Shown: positions 24,630 to 32,472 of the stretch, in pieces | How positions within the stretch are numbered: position 1 is the first letter of the stretch | How the letters are laid out: every line of letters begins with the position of its first letter | DNA from: Cupriavidus nantongensis | Lineage (GTDB): Bacteria; Pseudomonadota; Gammaproteobacteria; Burkholderiales; Burkholderiaceae | Reading direction: 5' to 3' | Length of the DNA: 64,000 nucleotides | NCBI RefSeq assembly: GCF_001598055.1 | Contig: NZ_CP014845.1 | Location: forward strand, 744,001-808,000 | Position numbers and translations under genes: made by a program | Notes under the pieces: generated by a model | The model's database searches: none | Told to the model about the DNA's origin: nothing | What the model saw: only the letters and a program-made list of their open reading frames with translations

Positions 24630-25727
24630 TCAGGCGGCCTGGCGCTGCGTGGCTGCCGCGGCGTCGTGCTGCGCCACCAGCGCGCGCACGCGCGGGATCA
24701 GCTCGCGGCCGTAGTCGACGGCGTCTTCCAGCGGATCGAAGCCGCGGATCAGGAAGGTGGTGACGCCCAGCTCGTAGTAGGCCAGCAGCGCCTGCGCGAC
24801 CTGCTCGGGCGTGCCGACCAGCGCGGTGGAGTTGGAGCGTCCGCCGGTCTCGCGCGCGATCGCGGTCCACAGGCGCTGGTCGACGCGGTCGCCCTGCTCG
24901 GCCGCCGCCAGCAGCCGGCGCGCGCCTTCGCTCTGCTGCGGGCCGCCGCGGCTGTAGCCGGCCTGCACGCGCAGCGCGCGGGTGCGTTCGAGGATGCGGT
25001 CGGCGCGCGCCCAGGCCTGGTCTTCGGTGGCGGCCAGGATCGGGCGGAACGATACCGAGAAGCGCACGGTGCGGCCGTGGCGCGCGGCTTCGGCGCGCAC
25101 GCGCGTAGTCAGCTCGCGCACCTGGTCGAGCGATTCGCCCCACAGCGCATAGACGTCGGCATGCTTGCCCGCAACCGCCAGCGCGGCGGCCGAGGCGCCG
25201 CCGAAATAGACCGGCACATGCGGCTGCTGCGCGGGCTTGACCTCGGAGAAGCCCTGCGTAAAGCGGTAGAACTGGCCTTCGTGGTCGAACGGCGTGGCTT
25301 CGGTCCAGATCCGGCGCAGGATGTGCAGGTACTCGTCGGTGCGCGCATAGCGCTGGTCATGGTCAAGAAAGTCGCCGTCGCGCTGCTGCTCGCTGTCCGA
25401 GCCGCCGGAGATGACATGCACGCCCAGGCGACCGCCGCTGAACTGGTCGAGCGTGGCGATCTGGCGCGCCGCCAGCGTCGGCGCGGTAAAGCCGGGGCGG
25501 TGCGCCAGCATGAAGTGGATGCGCTCGGTCACGCTGGCGGCGTAGGCAATGGTCAGCGTCGCCGACGGGCCGGTGGAGTGGTGCGGCACCAGAATGCGGT
25601 CGAAGCCGGCCTGTTCATGCGCCTGGGCAAATGCGCGCACATAGTCGCGATCGATGACCGGACCGGACGGGGGATGGATCTCGGACTGCTTCTGGCTCTG
25701 GATCATGCCGATGAAATCGACGCTCAT
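24630..25727 (-). CDS. FMNH2-dependent sulfonate monooxygenase-like (LLM, SsuD type)
   Basis: 365 residues from ATG 25727 with AGGAG upstream. Luciferase-like TIM barrel: HHSTGPSATLTIAYAASVTERI, RQIATLDQFSGGRLGVHVIS, DGDFLDHDQRYARTDEY and VPVYFGGAS match the SsuD layout closely. Such enzymes cleave the C-S bond of alkanesulfonates to aldehyde and sulfite using FMNH2 and O2. The flavin reductase partner (SsuE) is not in the window. First gene of the minus-strand operon. Confidence 0.9.
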   Translation of the reverse strand: MSVDFIGMIQSQKQSEIHPPSGPVIDRDYVRAFAQAHEQAGFDRILVPHHSTGPSATLTIAYAASVTERIHFMLAHRPGFTAPTLAARQIATLDQFSGGRLGVHVISGGSDSEQQRDGDFLDHDQRYARTDEYLHILRRIWTEATPFDHEGQFYRFTQGFSEVKPAQQPHVPVYFGGASAAALAVAGKHADVYALWGESLDQVRELTTRVRAEAARHGRTVRFSVSFRPILAATEDQAWARADRILERTRALRVQAGYSRGGPQQSEGARRLLAAAEQGDRVDQRLWTAIARETGGRSNSTALVGTPEQVAQALLAYYELGVTTFLIRGFDPLEDAVDYGRELIPRVRALVAQHDAAAATQRQAA

Positions 25728-25809
25728 ATGCGTTCTCCTGGAAGTCGGTGTCGGATGGGTTGGGGCTGAGGCAGAAAGTACGACAGCGGCGCGCCTGCGC
25801 TAACGAATA

Positions 25810-25843
25810 AAAACGACGCTCCATATTCAATAAGCATCGTTTT
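25810..25843. promoter_or_regulatory. Inverted repeat between divergent organosulfur operons
   Basis: AAAACGACGC (25810-25819) and GCATCGTTTT (25834-25843): 10-base arms with nine matches and a 14-base AT-rich spacer, in the middle of the 193-base divergent region. Candidate shared operator for the SsuD-type and acyl-CoA-dehydrogenase-type operons; CysB/Cbl-like control is plausible for sulfur genes but no such site is proven here. Confidence 0.5.
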
Positions 25844-25920
25844 CGGCGGGCGCCGGCGGCGCTACGCTAGGCGGCATTCGGTGCGCACCGCGCGCTCATT
25901 CATTCCCGGAGTCTTGCTTC

Positions 25921-27132
25921 ATGTCCCTGACGTCTGCCTTGCGCCGGCTGCCCGGCAGCGATGCGCGCCTTGGCGAGGTGCTGTCGGCGCTGTCGGCGCG
26001 CTTTGCCGGCGATGCCGGCGCGCACGATGCCGCGGCCAGCTTCCCGCACGACAACTTCGCGCAGCTGCACGCCCATGGCCTGATCGCGCAGGTGGTGCCA
26101 CGCGCGCACGGCGGCGGCGGCGCGGGCCTGGCGCAGGCGCGCCGCATCGTGGCCGCGCTTGCCGGCGGCGACGCCGCGACCGCGCTGGTGCTGACCATGA
26201 CCTACCTGCAGCATCGCGCGCTTGCCCGCGCCGATTCGCACTGGCCGGCGGCGCTGCGCGAGCAGGTCTTCGCCAGCGCGGTACGGGAGGGCGCGCTGAT
26301 CAATTCACTGCGGGTCGAACCGCAGTTGGGCTCGCCCGCGCGCGGCGGCCTGCCGGCCACGGTGGCGACGCGCGTGGCCGACGGCTGGCGCGTCAGCGGC
26401 CGCAAGCTGTACAGCACCGGCATCCCCGCCTTGCGCTGGCTTGCGGTGTGGGCGCGCACCGACGAGCCGCAGCCGCGCGTGGGCGTGTTCCTGGTGCCGG
26501 GCCCTGCGTCCGGTATCGCCGGCGTGCGCATCGTGGAGACCTGGAACCACCTTGGCCTGCGTGCCTCGGGCAGCCACGAGACCGTGCTCGACAATGTCTG
26601 GATCCCGCCAGACCACGCCGTCGATATCCGTGCGCCCTCCGCGTGGGCGCCGGCCGGCGCCGGCCAGGCGGACGCTGACGCCAATGCCGACCAGCAGGCG
26701 TGGATGGTGGTGCTGCTGGGCAGCCTCTATGACGCGGTGGCGCGCGCGGCGTCGGACTGGCTCAACGACTTCGTGCGCGAGCGCGCGCCGGGCAGCCTGG
26801 GCGCGCCGCTGGCGACGCTGCCGCGCGTGCAGGAGTCCGTCGGCGAGATCGCCGCGCTGCTGCGCGTCAACCAGGTGCTGCTAGACGACGCCGCGGCGCG
26901 CACCGATGCGGGCGACCCGCCGGCAAGCGCCGACAGCGGCCTGCTGAAGTTCACCGTGACCGGCAACGCCATCCGCGCGGCGGAGCTGGCGCTGCAGCTG
27001 TCGGGCAACCACGGGCTGAGCCGCAACCACCCGCTCGAGCGCCACTACCGCGACGTGCTGTGCAGCCGCATCCATACGCCGCAGAACGATTCGATCCTGC
27101 TCGCCGCCGGGCGCGCGCAGCTGGGCGTGTAA
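25921..27132 (+). CDS. Acyl-CoA-dehydrogenase-like flavoprotein (SfnB/DszC group)
   Basis: 403 residues with the three ACAD parts: N-terminal helical domain (FPHDNFAQLHAHGLIAQVVP), beta domain (GRKLYSTGIPALRWLAVWAR, residues about 160-180) and C-terminal helices ending NHGLSRNHPLERHYRDVLC. Flavin-dependent members beside sulfonate genes (SfnB, DszC, DmoA-type neighbours) act as monooxygenases in sulfur acquisition rather than as fatty acid dehydrogenases. CGGAG at 25908-25912 supports the ATG. Divergent from the SsuD operon, which supports an organosulfur role. Confidence 0.85.
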   Translation: MSLTSALRRLPGSDARLGEVLSALSARFAGDAGAHDAAASFPHDNFAQLHAHGLIAQVVPRAHGGGGAGLAQARRIVAALAGGDAATALVLTMTYLQHRALARADSHWPAALREQVFASAVREGALINSLRVEPQLGSPARGGLPATVATRVADGWRVSGRKLYSTGIPALRWLAVWARTDEPQPRVGVFLVPGPASGIAGVRIVETWNHLGLRASGSHETVLDNVWIPPDHAVDIRAPSAWAPAGAGQADADANADQQAWMVVLLGSLYDAVARAASDWLNDFVRERAPGSLGAPLATLPRVQESVGEIAALLRVNQVLLDDAAARTDAGDPPASADSGLLKFTVTGNAIRAAELALQLSGNHGLSRNHPLERHYRDVLCSRIHTPQNDSILLAAGRAQLGV

Positions 27133-27240
27133 GCGCCAATGCGCCTGCCGTGCTATGTTTGCGGGGCCAGCGCCCCGCAGAGGGCCGCGCGGCCGGCCCC
27201 GGCGGCCGGCAACCACAACGAGACACTCCGGAGCATTCCC

Positions 27241-27858
27241 ATGGGCAGTTCCCCCGATCCCGACGCGCTGGCGCCGCTGCGCGATTTCATCACCGGCCTG
27301 GCGGCGCTGCTCGACCAGCATCCGGACGAGCCCCGCATCCTGAGCGAAGGCGGAGCGCTGCTGGCGACGCTGGTGGCGCGCGACGACTGGCTGCCCGAGG
27401 CGTGGGCCCAGCCGCACCCCCAGTACTACCAGCAGCACCTGCTGCATTGCGATTCCGCCGAGCGCTTTTCCATCGTCAGCTTTGTCTGGGGACCGGGCCA
27501 GCGCACGCCGATCCACGACCACACCGTGTGGGGCCTGATCGGCATGCTGCGCGGCGCGGAGGATGCGCAGGCCTTTGCGCTCGACGCTGCCGGGCGCCCC
27601 GTCGCCAGCGGCGCGAGCGTGCGCTTGCTGCCAGGGCAGGTCGAAGCCGTGTCGCCGGCCGTGGGCGATATCCATCGCGTCAACAACGTCTACGACGACC
27701 GCGTCTCGGTCAGCATCCATGTCTACGGCGCCAATATCGGCGCGGTGCGCCGCTCGGTCTATGCCGAGGACGGCACCCGCAAGCCCTTTGTCTCCGGCTA
27801 TTCCAACCAGACCCTGCCCAACCTGTGGGACCGCTCCCGCGAACTTGCCCAGTCATGA
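27241..27858 (+). CDS. Cysteine dioxygenase-type thiol dioxygenase
   Basis: 205 residues from ATG 27241, chosen over an upstream in-frame start because CCGGAG precedes it and the protein then has family length. Cupin with the three-histidine iron site: H92-D-H94 in PIHDHTVWG and H145 in DIHRVNN. Oxidises cysteine or 3-mercaptopropionate to the sulfinate with O2. Its stop overlaps the rhodanese start as ATGA (27855-27858), so the two products are made in step. Confidence 0.88.
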   Translation: MGSSPDPDALAPLRDFITGLAALLDQHPDEPRILSEGGALLATLVARDDWLPEAWAQPHPQYYQQHLLHCDSAERFSIVSFVWGPGQRTPIHDHTVWGLIGMLRGAEDAQAFALDAAGRPVASGASVRLLPGQVEAVSPAVGDIHRVNNVYDDRVSVSIHVYGANIGAVRRSVYAEDGTRKPFVSGYSNQTLPNLWDRSRELAQS

Positions 27859-29477
27859 CCAACGTTTCCGCTACGCCAACCACGCCGGCCTTTCCGACGG
27901 TTTCTCCCGAAGCCGTGCGCAACGCCTTGCGCAACCGCGACGAGATCGCGCTGATCGACGTGCGCGAGGAAGATCCCTTCGCGCAGCAGCACCCGCTGTG
28001 GGCCGCCAACTTCCCGCTGTCGCGGCTGGAACTGGACGCGTGGGCGCGCATTCCACGCCGCGATACGCTGGTCGTTATCTACGGCGACCATGCCGGCGCT
28101 GACCTCGCGCCGCGCGCGGCGGCCGTGCTGCAAGGGCTGGGCTATACGCGCGTGCATCTGCTGGAGGGCGGACTGCGTGCGTGGATCGATGGCGGCGGCG
28201 AGGTGTTCCGCGACGTCAACGTGCCGAGCAAGTCGTTCGGCGAAGTGGTCGAAGCCGCGCGCCATACGCCGTCGCTGGCGGCCGAGGAAGTGCAGGCACT
28301 GATCGACAGCCGGGCCGATGTGGTGATCGTCGATGCGCGCCGCTTCGACGAATATCAAACCATGAGCATCCCGACCGCCACCAGCGTGCCGGGCGCCGAG
28401 CTGGTGCTGCGCGTGCGCGAGCTCGCCCCCGATCCGCGCACGCGCGTGATCGTCAACTGCGCGGGCCGCACGCGCAGCATCATCGGCACGCAGTCGCTGG
28501 TGAATGCGGGTATCCCGAACCCGGTGGCGGCACTGCGCAATGGCACCATCGGCTGGACCCTGGCCGGCCAGCAACTGGACCATGGCGCCAGCCGCCGTGC
28601 CCCCGCCGCCGTCAGTGAAGCCAACCTCGACAGCGCCCGCCGCGGCGCGCGCGAGATCGCCGACCGGGCCGGCGTGCGGCGCATTGCGCTGGCGCAGCTG
28701 GACACGCTGCAGTCGCCCGGCCGCACGGTGTACCGCTTCGACGTGCGTACGCCCGAGGAATTCGCCGACGGTCATCTGCCGGGCTTTGTCAATGCGCCGG
28801 GCGGACAGCTGGTGCAGGAAACCGACCACAGCGCGCCGGTGCGCGGCGCGCGCATCGTGCTGGCCGACGACGATGACGTGCGTGCCAGCATGACGGGATC
28901 CTGGCTGGCGCAGATGGGCTGGGAGGTCTGGGTGGTGGAACCGGTGGCCGCGTCGGCGCGCAGCGAAACCGGCGCGGTGGCCGCGCCGGTGCCAACGCCG
29001 GCGCCCGTCGCCAGCGTCGGCACGGCGCAGCTGGCTGCATGGCTGGATGCCGGCGACGGCAGCACCGCCGTGCTGGATTTCACCACCAGCGCCAACTACG
29101 TCAGGCGCCATATCCCGGGCGCGTATTTTGTCATTCGCGCCCAGCTGGCCGACGCGCTGGCCCGCATCCCGCGGCCGCAGCGCTATGTGCTGACCTGCGC
29201 CAGCAGCCTGCTGGCGCGCTTTGCCGCCGCCGACCTGCGGCGCCTGACCGATGCGGAGGTGTTCGTGCTGGAAGGCGGCACGCAGGCCTGGATCGCCGCG
29301 GGGCTGCCGCTGGAGAACGGCGAGACGCGCCTGGCCTCAGACCGCACCGACCGCTATCGCCGTCCCTATGAAGGCACCGACAACCCGCGCGAGGCGATGC
29401 AGGGCTACCTGGACTGGGAATTCGGCCTGATCGCGCAACTGGAGCGCGACGGGACGCATGGGTTCAGGGTGGTGTAG
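27855..29477 (+). CDS. Four-domain rhodanese (sulfurtransferase)
   Basis: 540 residues made of four rhodanese folds: about 15-120, 130-245, 270-365 and 395-500. Domains 2 and 4 keep the active-site cysteine (C202 in IVNCAGRTRS, C448 in LTCASSLLAR); domains 1 and 3 have Asp-rich loops instead (IYGDHAG, LADDDDVRAS) and are probably structural. An Ala/Pro-rich linker near 375-390 joins domains 3 and 4. Translationally coupled to the thiol dioxygenase, suggesting handling of sulfane sulfur from cysteine or related thiols. Confidence 0.9.
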   Translation: MTNVSATPTTPAFPTVSPEAVRNALRNRDEIALIDVREEDPFAQQHPLWAANFPLSRLELDAWARIPRRDTLVVIYGDHAGADLAPRAAAVLQGLGYTRVHLLEGGLRAWIDGGGEVFRDVNVPSKSFGEVVEAARHTPSLAAEEVQALIDSRADVVIVDARRFDEYQTMSIPTATSVPGAELVLRVRELAPDPRTRVIVNCAGRTRSIIGTQSLVNAGIPNPVAALRNGTIGWTLAGQQLDHGASRRAPAAVSEANLDSARRGAREIADRAGVRRIALAQLDTLQSPGRTVYRFDVRTPEEFADGHLPGFVNAPGGQLVQETDHSAPVRGARIVLADDDDVRASMTGSWLAQMGWEVWVVEPVAASARSETGAVAAPVPTPAPVASVGTAQLAAWLDAGDGSTAVLDFTTSANYVRRHIPGAYFVIRAQLADALARIPRPQRYVLTCASSLLARFAAADLRRLTDAEVFVLEGGTQAWIAAGLPLENGETRLASDRTDRYRRPYEGTDNPREAMQGYLDWEFGLIAQLERDGTHGFRVV

Positions 29478-29500
29478 GGCGTTCTGCGTCGCGGCAAGGC

Positions 29501-29860
29501 CTATAGCCGCAGCAGCAGGCGCATGGCCTCTTCCACCTTGCGCAGGTGATTGGGCGCCAGCGTAGCCACCGGCCGGCTGCCCATGAAGCGGCGATTGGAT
29601 ATCGCGCGAACCTGGTCGATCAACAAGTCCGTTTCATGAGCCAGGCCCGGCAGCCTTCCCAGCGCCACGCGCAGTGGAAAGCAATCCTCGGGCTCGATCT
29701 GCGATGTCCCGGGCACGACGATCGTAGTCGGATGGCCGGCGTCGTTGAGCAGGTCGGTCTGCAGCACCAGCGCTGGCCGGTTGCGCTTGGCCGGCTCTTC
29801 CCGGTGGGTCTGGGGATTGAAATCGACCTCCCAGACCTGGCCCCGCCTCAGCTTAAGCAA
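29501..29860 (-). CDS. MazF/PemK-type toxin endoribonuclease
   Basis: 119 residues. MazF fold markers: RRGQVWEVDFNP at the start, RPALVLQTDLLN, TTIVVPGTS and DLLIDQVRAISNRRF. Likely TTG start at 29860 with GGAG eight bases upstream, overlapping the antitoxin's last codons by eight bases. Cleaves mRNA at short motifs; target unknown. Convergent with the rhodanese gene, 23 bases between stops. Confidence 0.88.
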   Translation of the reverse strand: MLKLRRGQVWEVDFNPQTHREEPAKRNRPALVLQTDLLNDAGHPTTIVVPGTSQIEPEDCFPLRVALGRLPGLAHETDLLIDQVRAISNRRFMGSRPVATLAPNHLRKVEEAMRLLLRL

Positions 29861-30083
29861 GGCCGTCTCCGGCGGTGCCGTCCATCTCTTCGTTGGCCGC
29901 CAGGTGCTTCGCCCCTAACTTGTGCGAAAGCATCGCGATACGCATGGCCATCTCGCGCTCGTTTTTCTCGCGGACGGCGTCGCGGATGTAGTCCGACGTT
30001 TTCTGGCCCGCGGCCGTCGCCAGCGCGCGGGTTTGCTCGGCCAGTTCTTCGCCTGCGCGGAATGACAGGGTCGTGCCTTGCAT
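29853..30083 (-). CDS. Ribbon-helix-helix antitoxin
   Basis: 76 residues from ATG 30083, preferred over ATG 30125 because GGAG lies six bases upstream and the TATAAT promoter box (30117-30112) would place the transcript start below 30125. The opening TTLSFRAGEELAEQTRALAT is a MetJ/Arc-type strand-helix DNA-binding segment, and the C-terminus is a charged toxin-neutralising tail. Represses its own operon with the toxin. Confidence 0.82.
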   Translation of the reverse strand: MQGTTLSFRAGEELAEQTRALATAAGQKTSDYIRDAVREKNEREMAMRIAMLSHKLGAKHLAANEEMDGTAGDGLA

Positions 30084-30101
30084 GAGTGGCTCCGACATTG
30101 G

Positions 30102-30147
30102 GTAATACGCAATTATAGCGCTCATTTGTCACTCGTTCCTGTATTAC
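30102..30147 (-). promoter_or_regulatory. Toxin-antitoxin promoter and operator
   Basis: Perfect -10 TATAAT on the minus strand (30117-30112), framed by a 7-base perfect inverted repeat GTAATAC (30102-30108) / GTATTAC (30141-30147). A typical autoregulated TA promoter; the -35 is weak. Confidence 0.55.
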
Positions 30148-30284
30148 GAAATTGCAGACGATAGACCCTTAGCCGCTGGGCCGAAGAGTGAAAGAAGCCT
30201 ACGGAGACGGGCAAAGGCGGGGGAGGGGGAGAAGTCTGAAAGACGTGAAAGACGCGCGATCTCTCTACAGCAAGGGAACGAACG

Positions 30285-30322
30285 TAACGATTCCCTGTCA
30301 ATCGTAATCGTTCAGTTACAAT
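30285..30322 (+). promoter_or_regulatory. Putative promoter of the HME-RND operon
   Basis: -10 TACAAT (30317-30322) with no good -35; just upstream AACGATT (30285-30291) and AATCGTA (around 30300) form an imperfect inverted repeat in an AT-rich patch. A weak -35 would fit a MerR- or two-component-activated metal promoter, but the activator gene is not in the window. Confidence 0.35.
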
Positions 30323-30395
30323 GCTGTCCTGCAGCATCCCTGGCGGCCGCGCAACACCCTTGGCCCCGGGCGATGCCGTCAATGCCCCCGACCCA

Positions 30396-30806
30396 ATGCG
30401 ACTGTTGTTCCTGCTGCTGACTGCCATGTGCCTGTCGCTGCTCTCCTTTGGAGCAGCGGCGGACGCGCGCGCGGCGTTGCCGGGGCCGCAGCCCGCGGGG
30501 GTGGACCTGATCGACATGGCGGCCGCACAGCCCGTCGACGATCTGGGCCGCCTCGTGGTGCCCGGCGACGACGGGCTGCACGACGACGATATCTGCGACG
30601 ACCCGCCCCCCGGGTACTGCAATATCTGGTCGGCCGACCTGCTCGATCCGCTCGACCTGCTCGACGAGATCGAGGAATCCAGTGCGCTGTTCGCATTGCC
30701 GCCGGTGAAGCTGCTGCTACCCAGCGGCGACGTGGCCCAGCGCCCGCCCGGCCGCGCCGACCCGCCGCCTTCGGCCTTCTTCCGGCCGCCCATAGCCCTG
30801 GCCTGA
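30396..30806 (+). CDS. Small exported acidic protein, HME-RND operon leader
   Basis: 136 residues from ATG 30396; longer frames upstream add no signal peptide. A clear Sec signal (MRLLFLLLTAMCLSLLSFGA, cleavage after ADARA) is followed by an Asp-rich middle (GLHDDDICDDPPPGYC, with two cysteines) and a proline-rich tail. No family recognised. It occupies the place of CzcI/CnrY-like small periplasmic proteins ahead of Czc-type pumps. The His/Asp/Cys cluster could bind metal, which is inference. Confidence 0.6.
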   Translation: MRLLFLLLTAMCLSLLSFGAAADARAALPGPQPAGVDLIDMAAAQPVDDLGRLVVPGDDGLHDDDICDDPPPGYCNIWSADLLDPLDLLDEIEESSALFALPPVKLLLPSGDVAQRPPGRADPPPSAFFRPPIALA

Positions 30807-31021
30807 CCGCTTTCCTGCGCCCGCACCGTGCGCTGCCGCATGCAGCCGCCCGGCCGCGGGCCGCGCCCCTTTGCCTGATATCGCCAGCCTGCCTGCCGCC
30901 TGACCGCGCGGGCATGCCGCCGCCGTTGTGCGTCCTGCCGTGACTGCGTCCCCGTGACGGCGTCACCCGGGACGGGCGGCAGCGTGGCGAGAGGCAGACG
31001 TATCGCTTGCTTTCCCGACTC

Positions 31022-32470
31022 ATGACAACAACCAAGCTGACCCTGATCGCGTCGCTTTCGCTGATGGCGCTTGCCGCGGCCCCGGCCCAGGCCGGCGCCC
31101 AAGGCGGCACGTCCGCGAAGGCGACAGACCTGGCCGGTGCCGCGCCCGTGGCCCGCGCACCGCTGTCCAAGCCGGCTGCCGCGCCGCTGCCGGGCGCCGC
31201 CATCCTGGCGGCCGCCGCCGTACCGAAGACCGCTCCTGCCGGCGCCGCCGCCGAAGGACCCGCCTACTCGCTGCCGCAACTGCTCGACCTTGCCCAGTCC
31301 ACCAACAAGGGCGTGGCCGCCGCCGAAGCCAATGTCGATGCGGCCAGCGCCGCCATCAGCAGCGCCCGCGCCTATCCGAATCCGCAGGTCGAGGTGATGT
31401 ATGGCCGCATGTCCGGCAAGCAGCCGGGCGTGGCCAGCGGCAATGCGCCCAGCTATGCGGTGGTGCAGAAGTTCGACTACCCGCACCAGCGCAGCCTGCG
31501 CGAGGCCATGGCGACCCGCGGGCTGGAATCGTCGCAGGCGGTGCGGCAGGGCTTCCGCGCCGACCTGGCCGCGCGCGTGAAGACCGCCTACTACGACGTG
31601 CTGCGCCGCGAGAGCGAGCTGCACGCCGCCGAGGAAGACCTGGCGATGATGCGCCAGATCCATTCGCGCGCACGCCTGCGCGTGGAAGTGGGCGAGGCCC
31701 CGCGCTACGAGCTGATCAAGGCCGAGACCGAACTGCTGGCGTCGCAGAAGAGCCAGCAGACCGCCGAGCTGCGCGTCAACCAGGCCAAGGCCGCGCTGCG
31801 CCAGCAGGTGGGCGGCGCCATGCCGGCGCAGTTTTCGCTGGCGGGCACGCTGGGCCAGGCGCCCGACGTGCCGCCGCTGCCGGCGCTGCGCGACACCATG
31901 ACCGCCAGCAACGCCGAACTGGTCCAGCGCCGCATGGAGCTGGAGCGCGCGCAGCTGGGCGTCGACTACCAGAAGTCGCTGCGCTGGCCGGAAGTGGCGC
32001 TGCGCGCCAGCACCGACCGCCAGCCCGACAACAACGTCTCGCAGATCGGCCTGATCCTGACCATCCCGCTGTGGGACCGCCGCCGCGGCCCGGTGGGCGA
32101 AGCCACCGCGCAGGCCACGCAGGCGCGCAGCGCGCTGGAGATGCGCGAGTTCGAGCTGACGCAGGAACTGGAAGCGGCCTACCGCCAGTACGAGATCAAC
32201 CAGGCCCAGGTGACCGCGCTGGAGTCCGGCATCGTGCGCGAGGCCGAGTCGGCGCTGGGCGTGGCCGAGGCCGCCTACCGCTTCGGCGAGCGCGGCATCC
32301 TGGACTACCTCGATGCCCAGCGTGTGCTGCGTGGCGCGCGCAATGAGCTGATCGCCGCGCAGTACGACCTGCAGCTGGCCGCGATCCAGATCGAAAAGCT
32401 TATGTCGACCGCCCCGGGCGCCACCGCTGCCCCTGGCCTGCAGCCGACGTCCAACATCGAACAGAAATAA
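31022..32470 (+). CDS. TolC-like outer membrane factor, CzcC/CusC type
   Basis: 482 residues from ATG 31022, which gives a clean signal peptide (MTTTKLTLIASLSLMALAAA, cleavage AQA). An Ala/Pro-rich linker leads to the two OEP repeats: LDLAQSTNKGVAAAEANVDAA and, in the second half, ELTQELEAAYRQYEINQAQVTALE and YRFGERGILDYLDAQRVL. Trimeric outer membrane duct of the efflux pump. Two bases separate its stop from the adaptor start. Confidence 0.92.
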   Translation: MTTTKLTLIASLSLMALAAAPAQAGAQGGTSAKATDLAGAAPVARAPLSKPAAAPLPGAAILAAAAVPKTAPAGAAAEGPAYSLPQLLDLAQSTNKGVAAAEANVDAASAAISSARAYPNPQVEVMYGRMSGKQPGVASGNAPSYAVVQKFDYPHQRSLREAMATRGLESSQAVRQGFRADLAARVKTAYYDVLRRESELHAAEEDLAMMRQIHSRARLRVEVGEAPRYELIKAETELLASQKSQQTAELRVNQAKAALRQQVGGAMPAQFSLAGTLGQAPDVPPLPALRDTMTASNAELVQRRMELERAQLGVDYQKSLRWPEVALRASTDRQPDNNVSQIGLILTIPLWDRRRGPVGEATAQATQARSALEMREFELTQELEAAYRQYEINQAQVTALESGIVREAESALGVAEAAYRFGERGILDYLDAQRVLRGARNELIAAQYDLQLAAIQIEKLMSTAPGATAAPGLQPTSNIEQK

Positions 32471-32472
32471 CC

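Noticed and set aside
27060..29477. Rhodanese frame extended upstream to 805 codons
   Set aside because: The extension overlaps the thiol dioxygenase in another frame; the ATGA overlap at 27855 gives a normal start.
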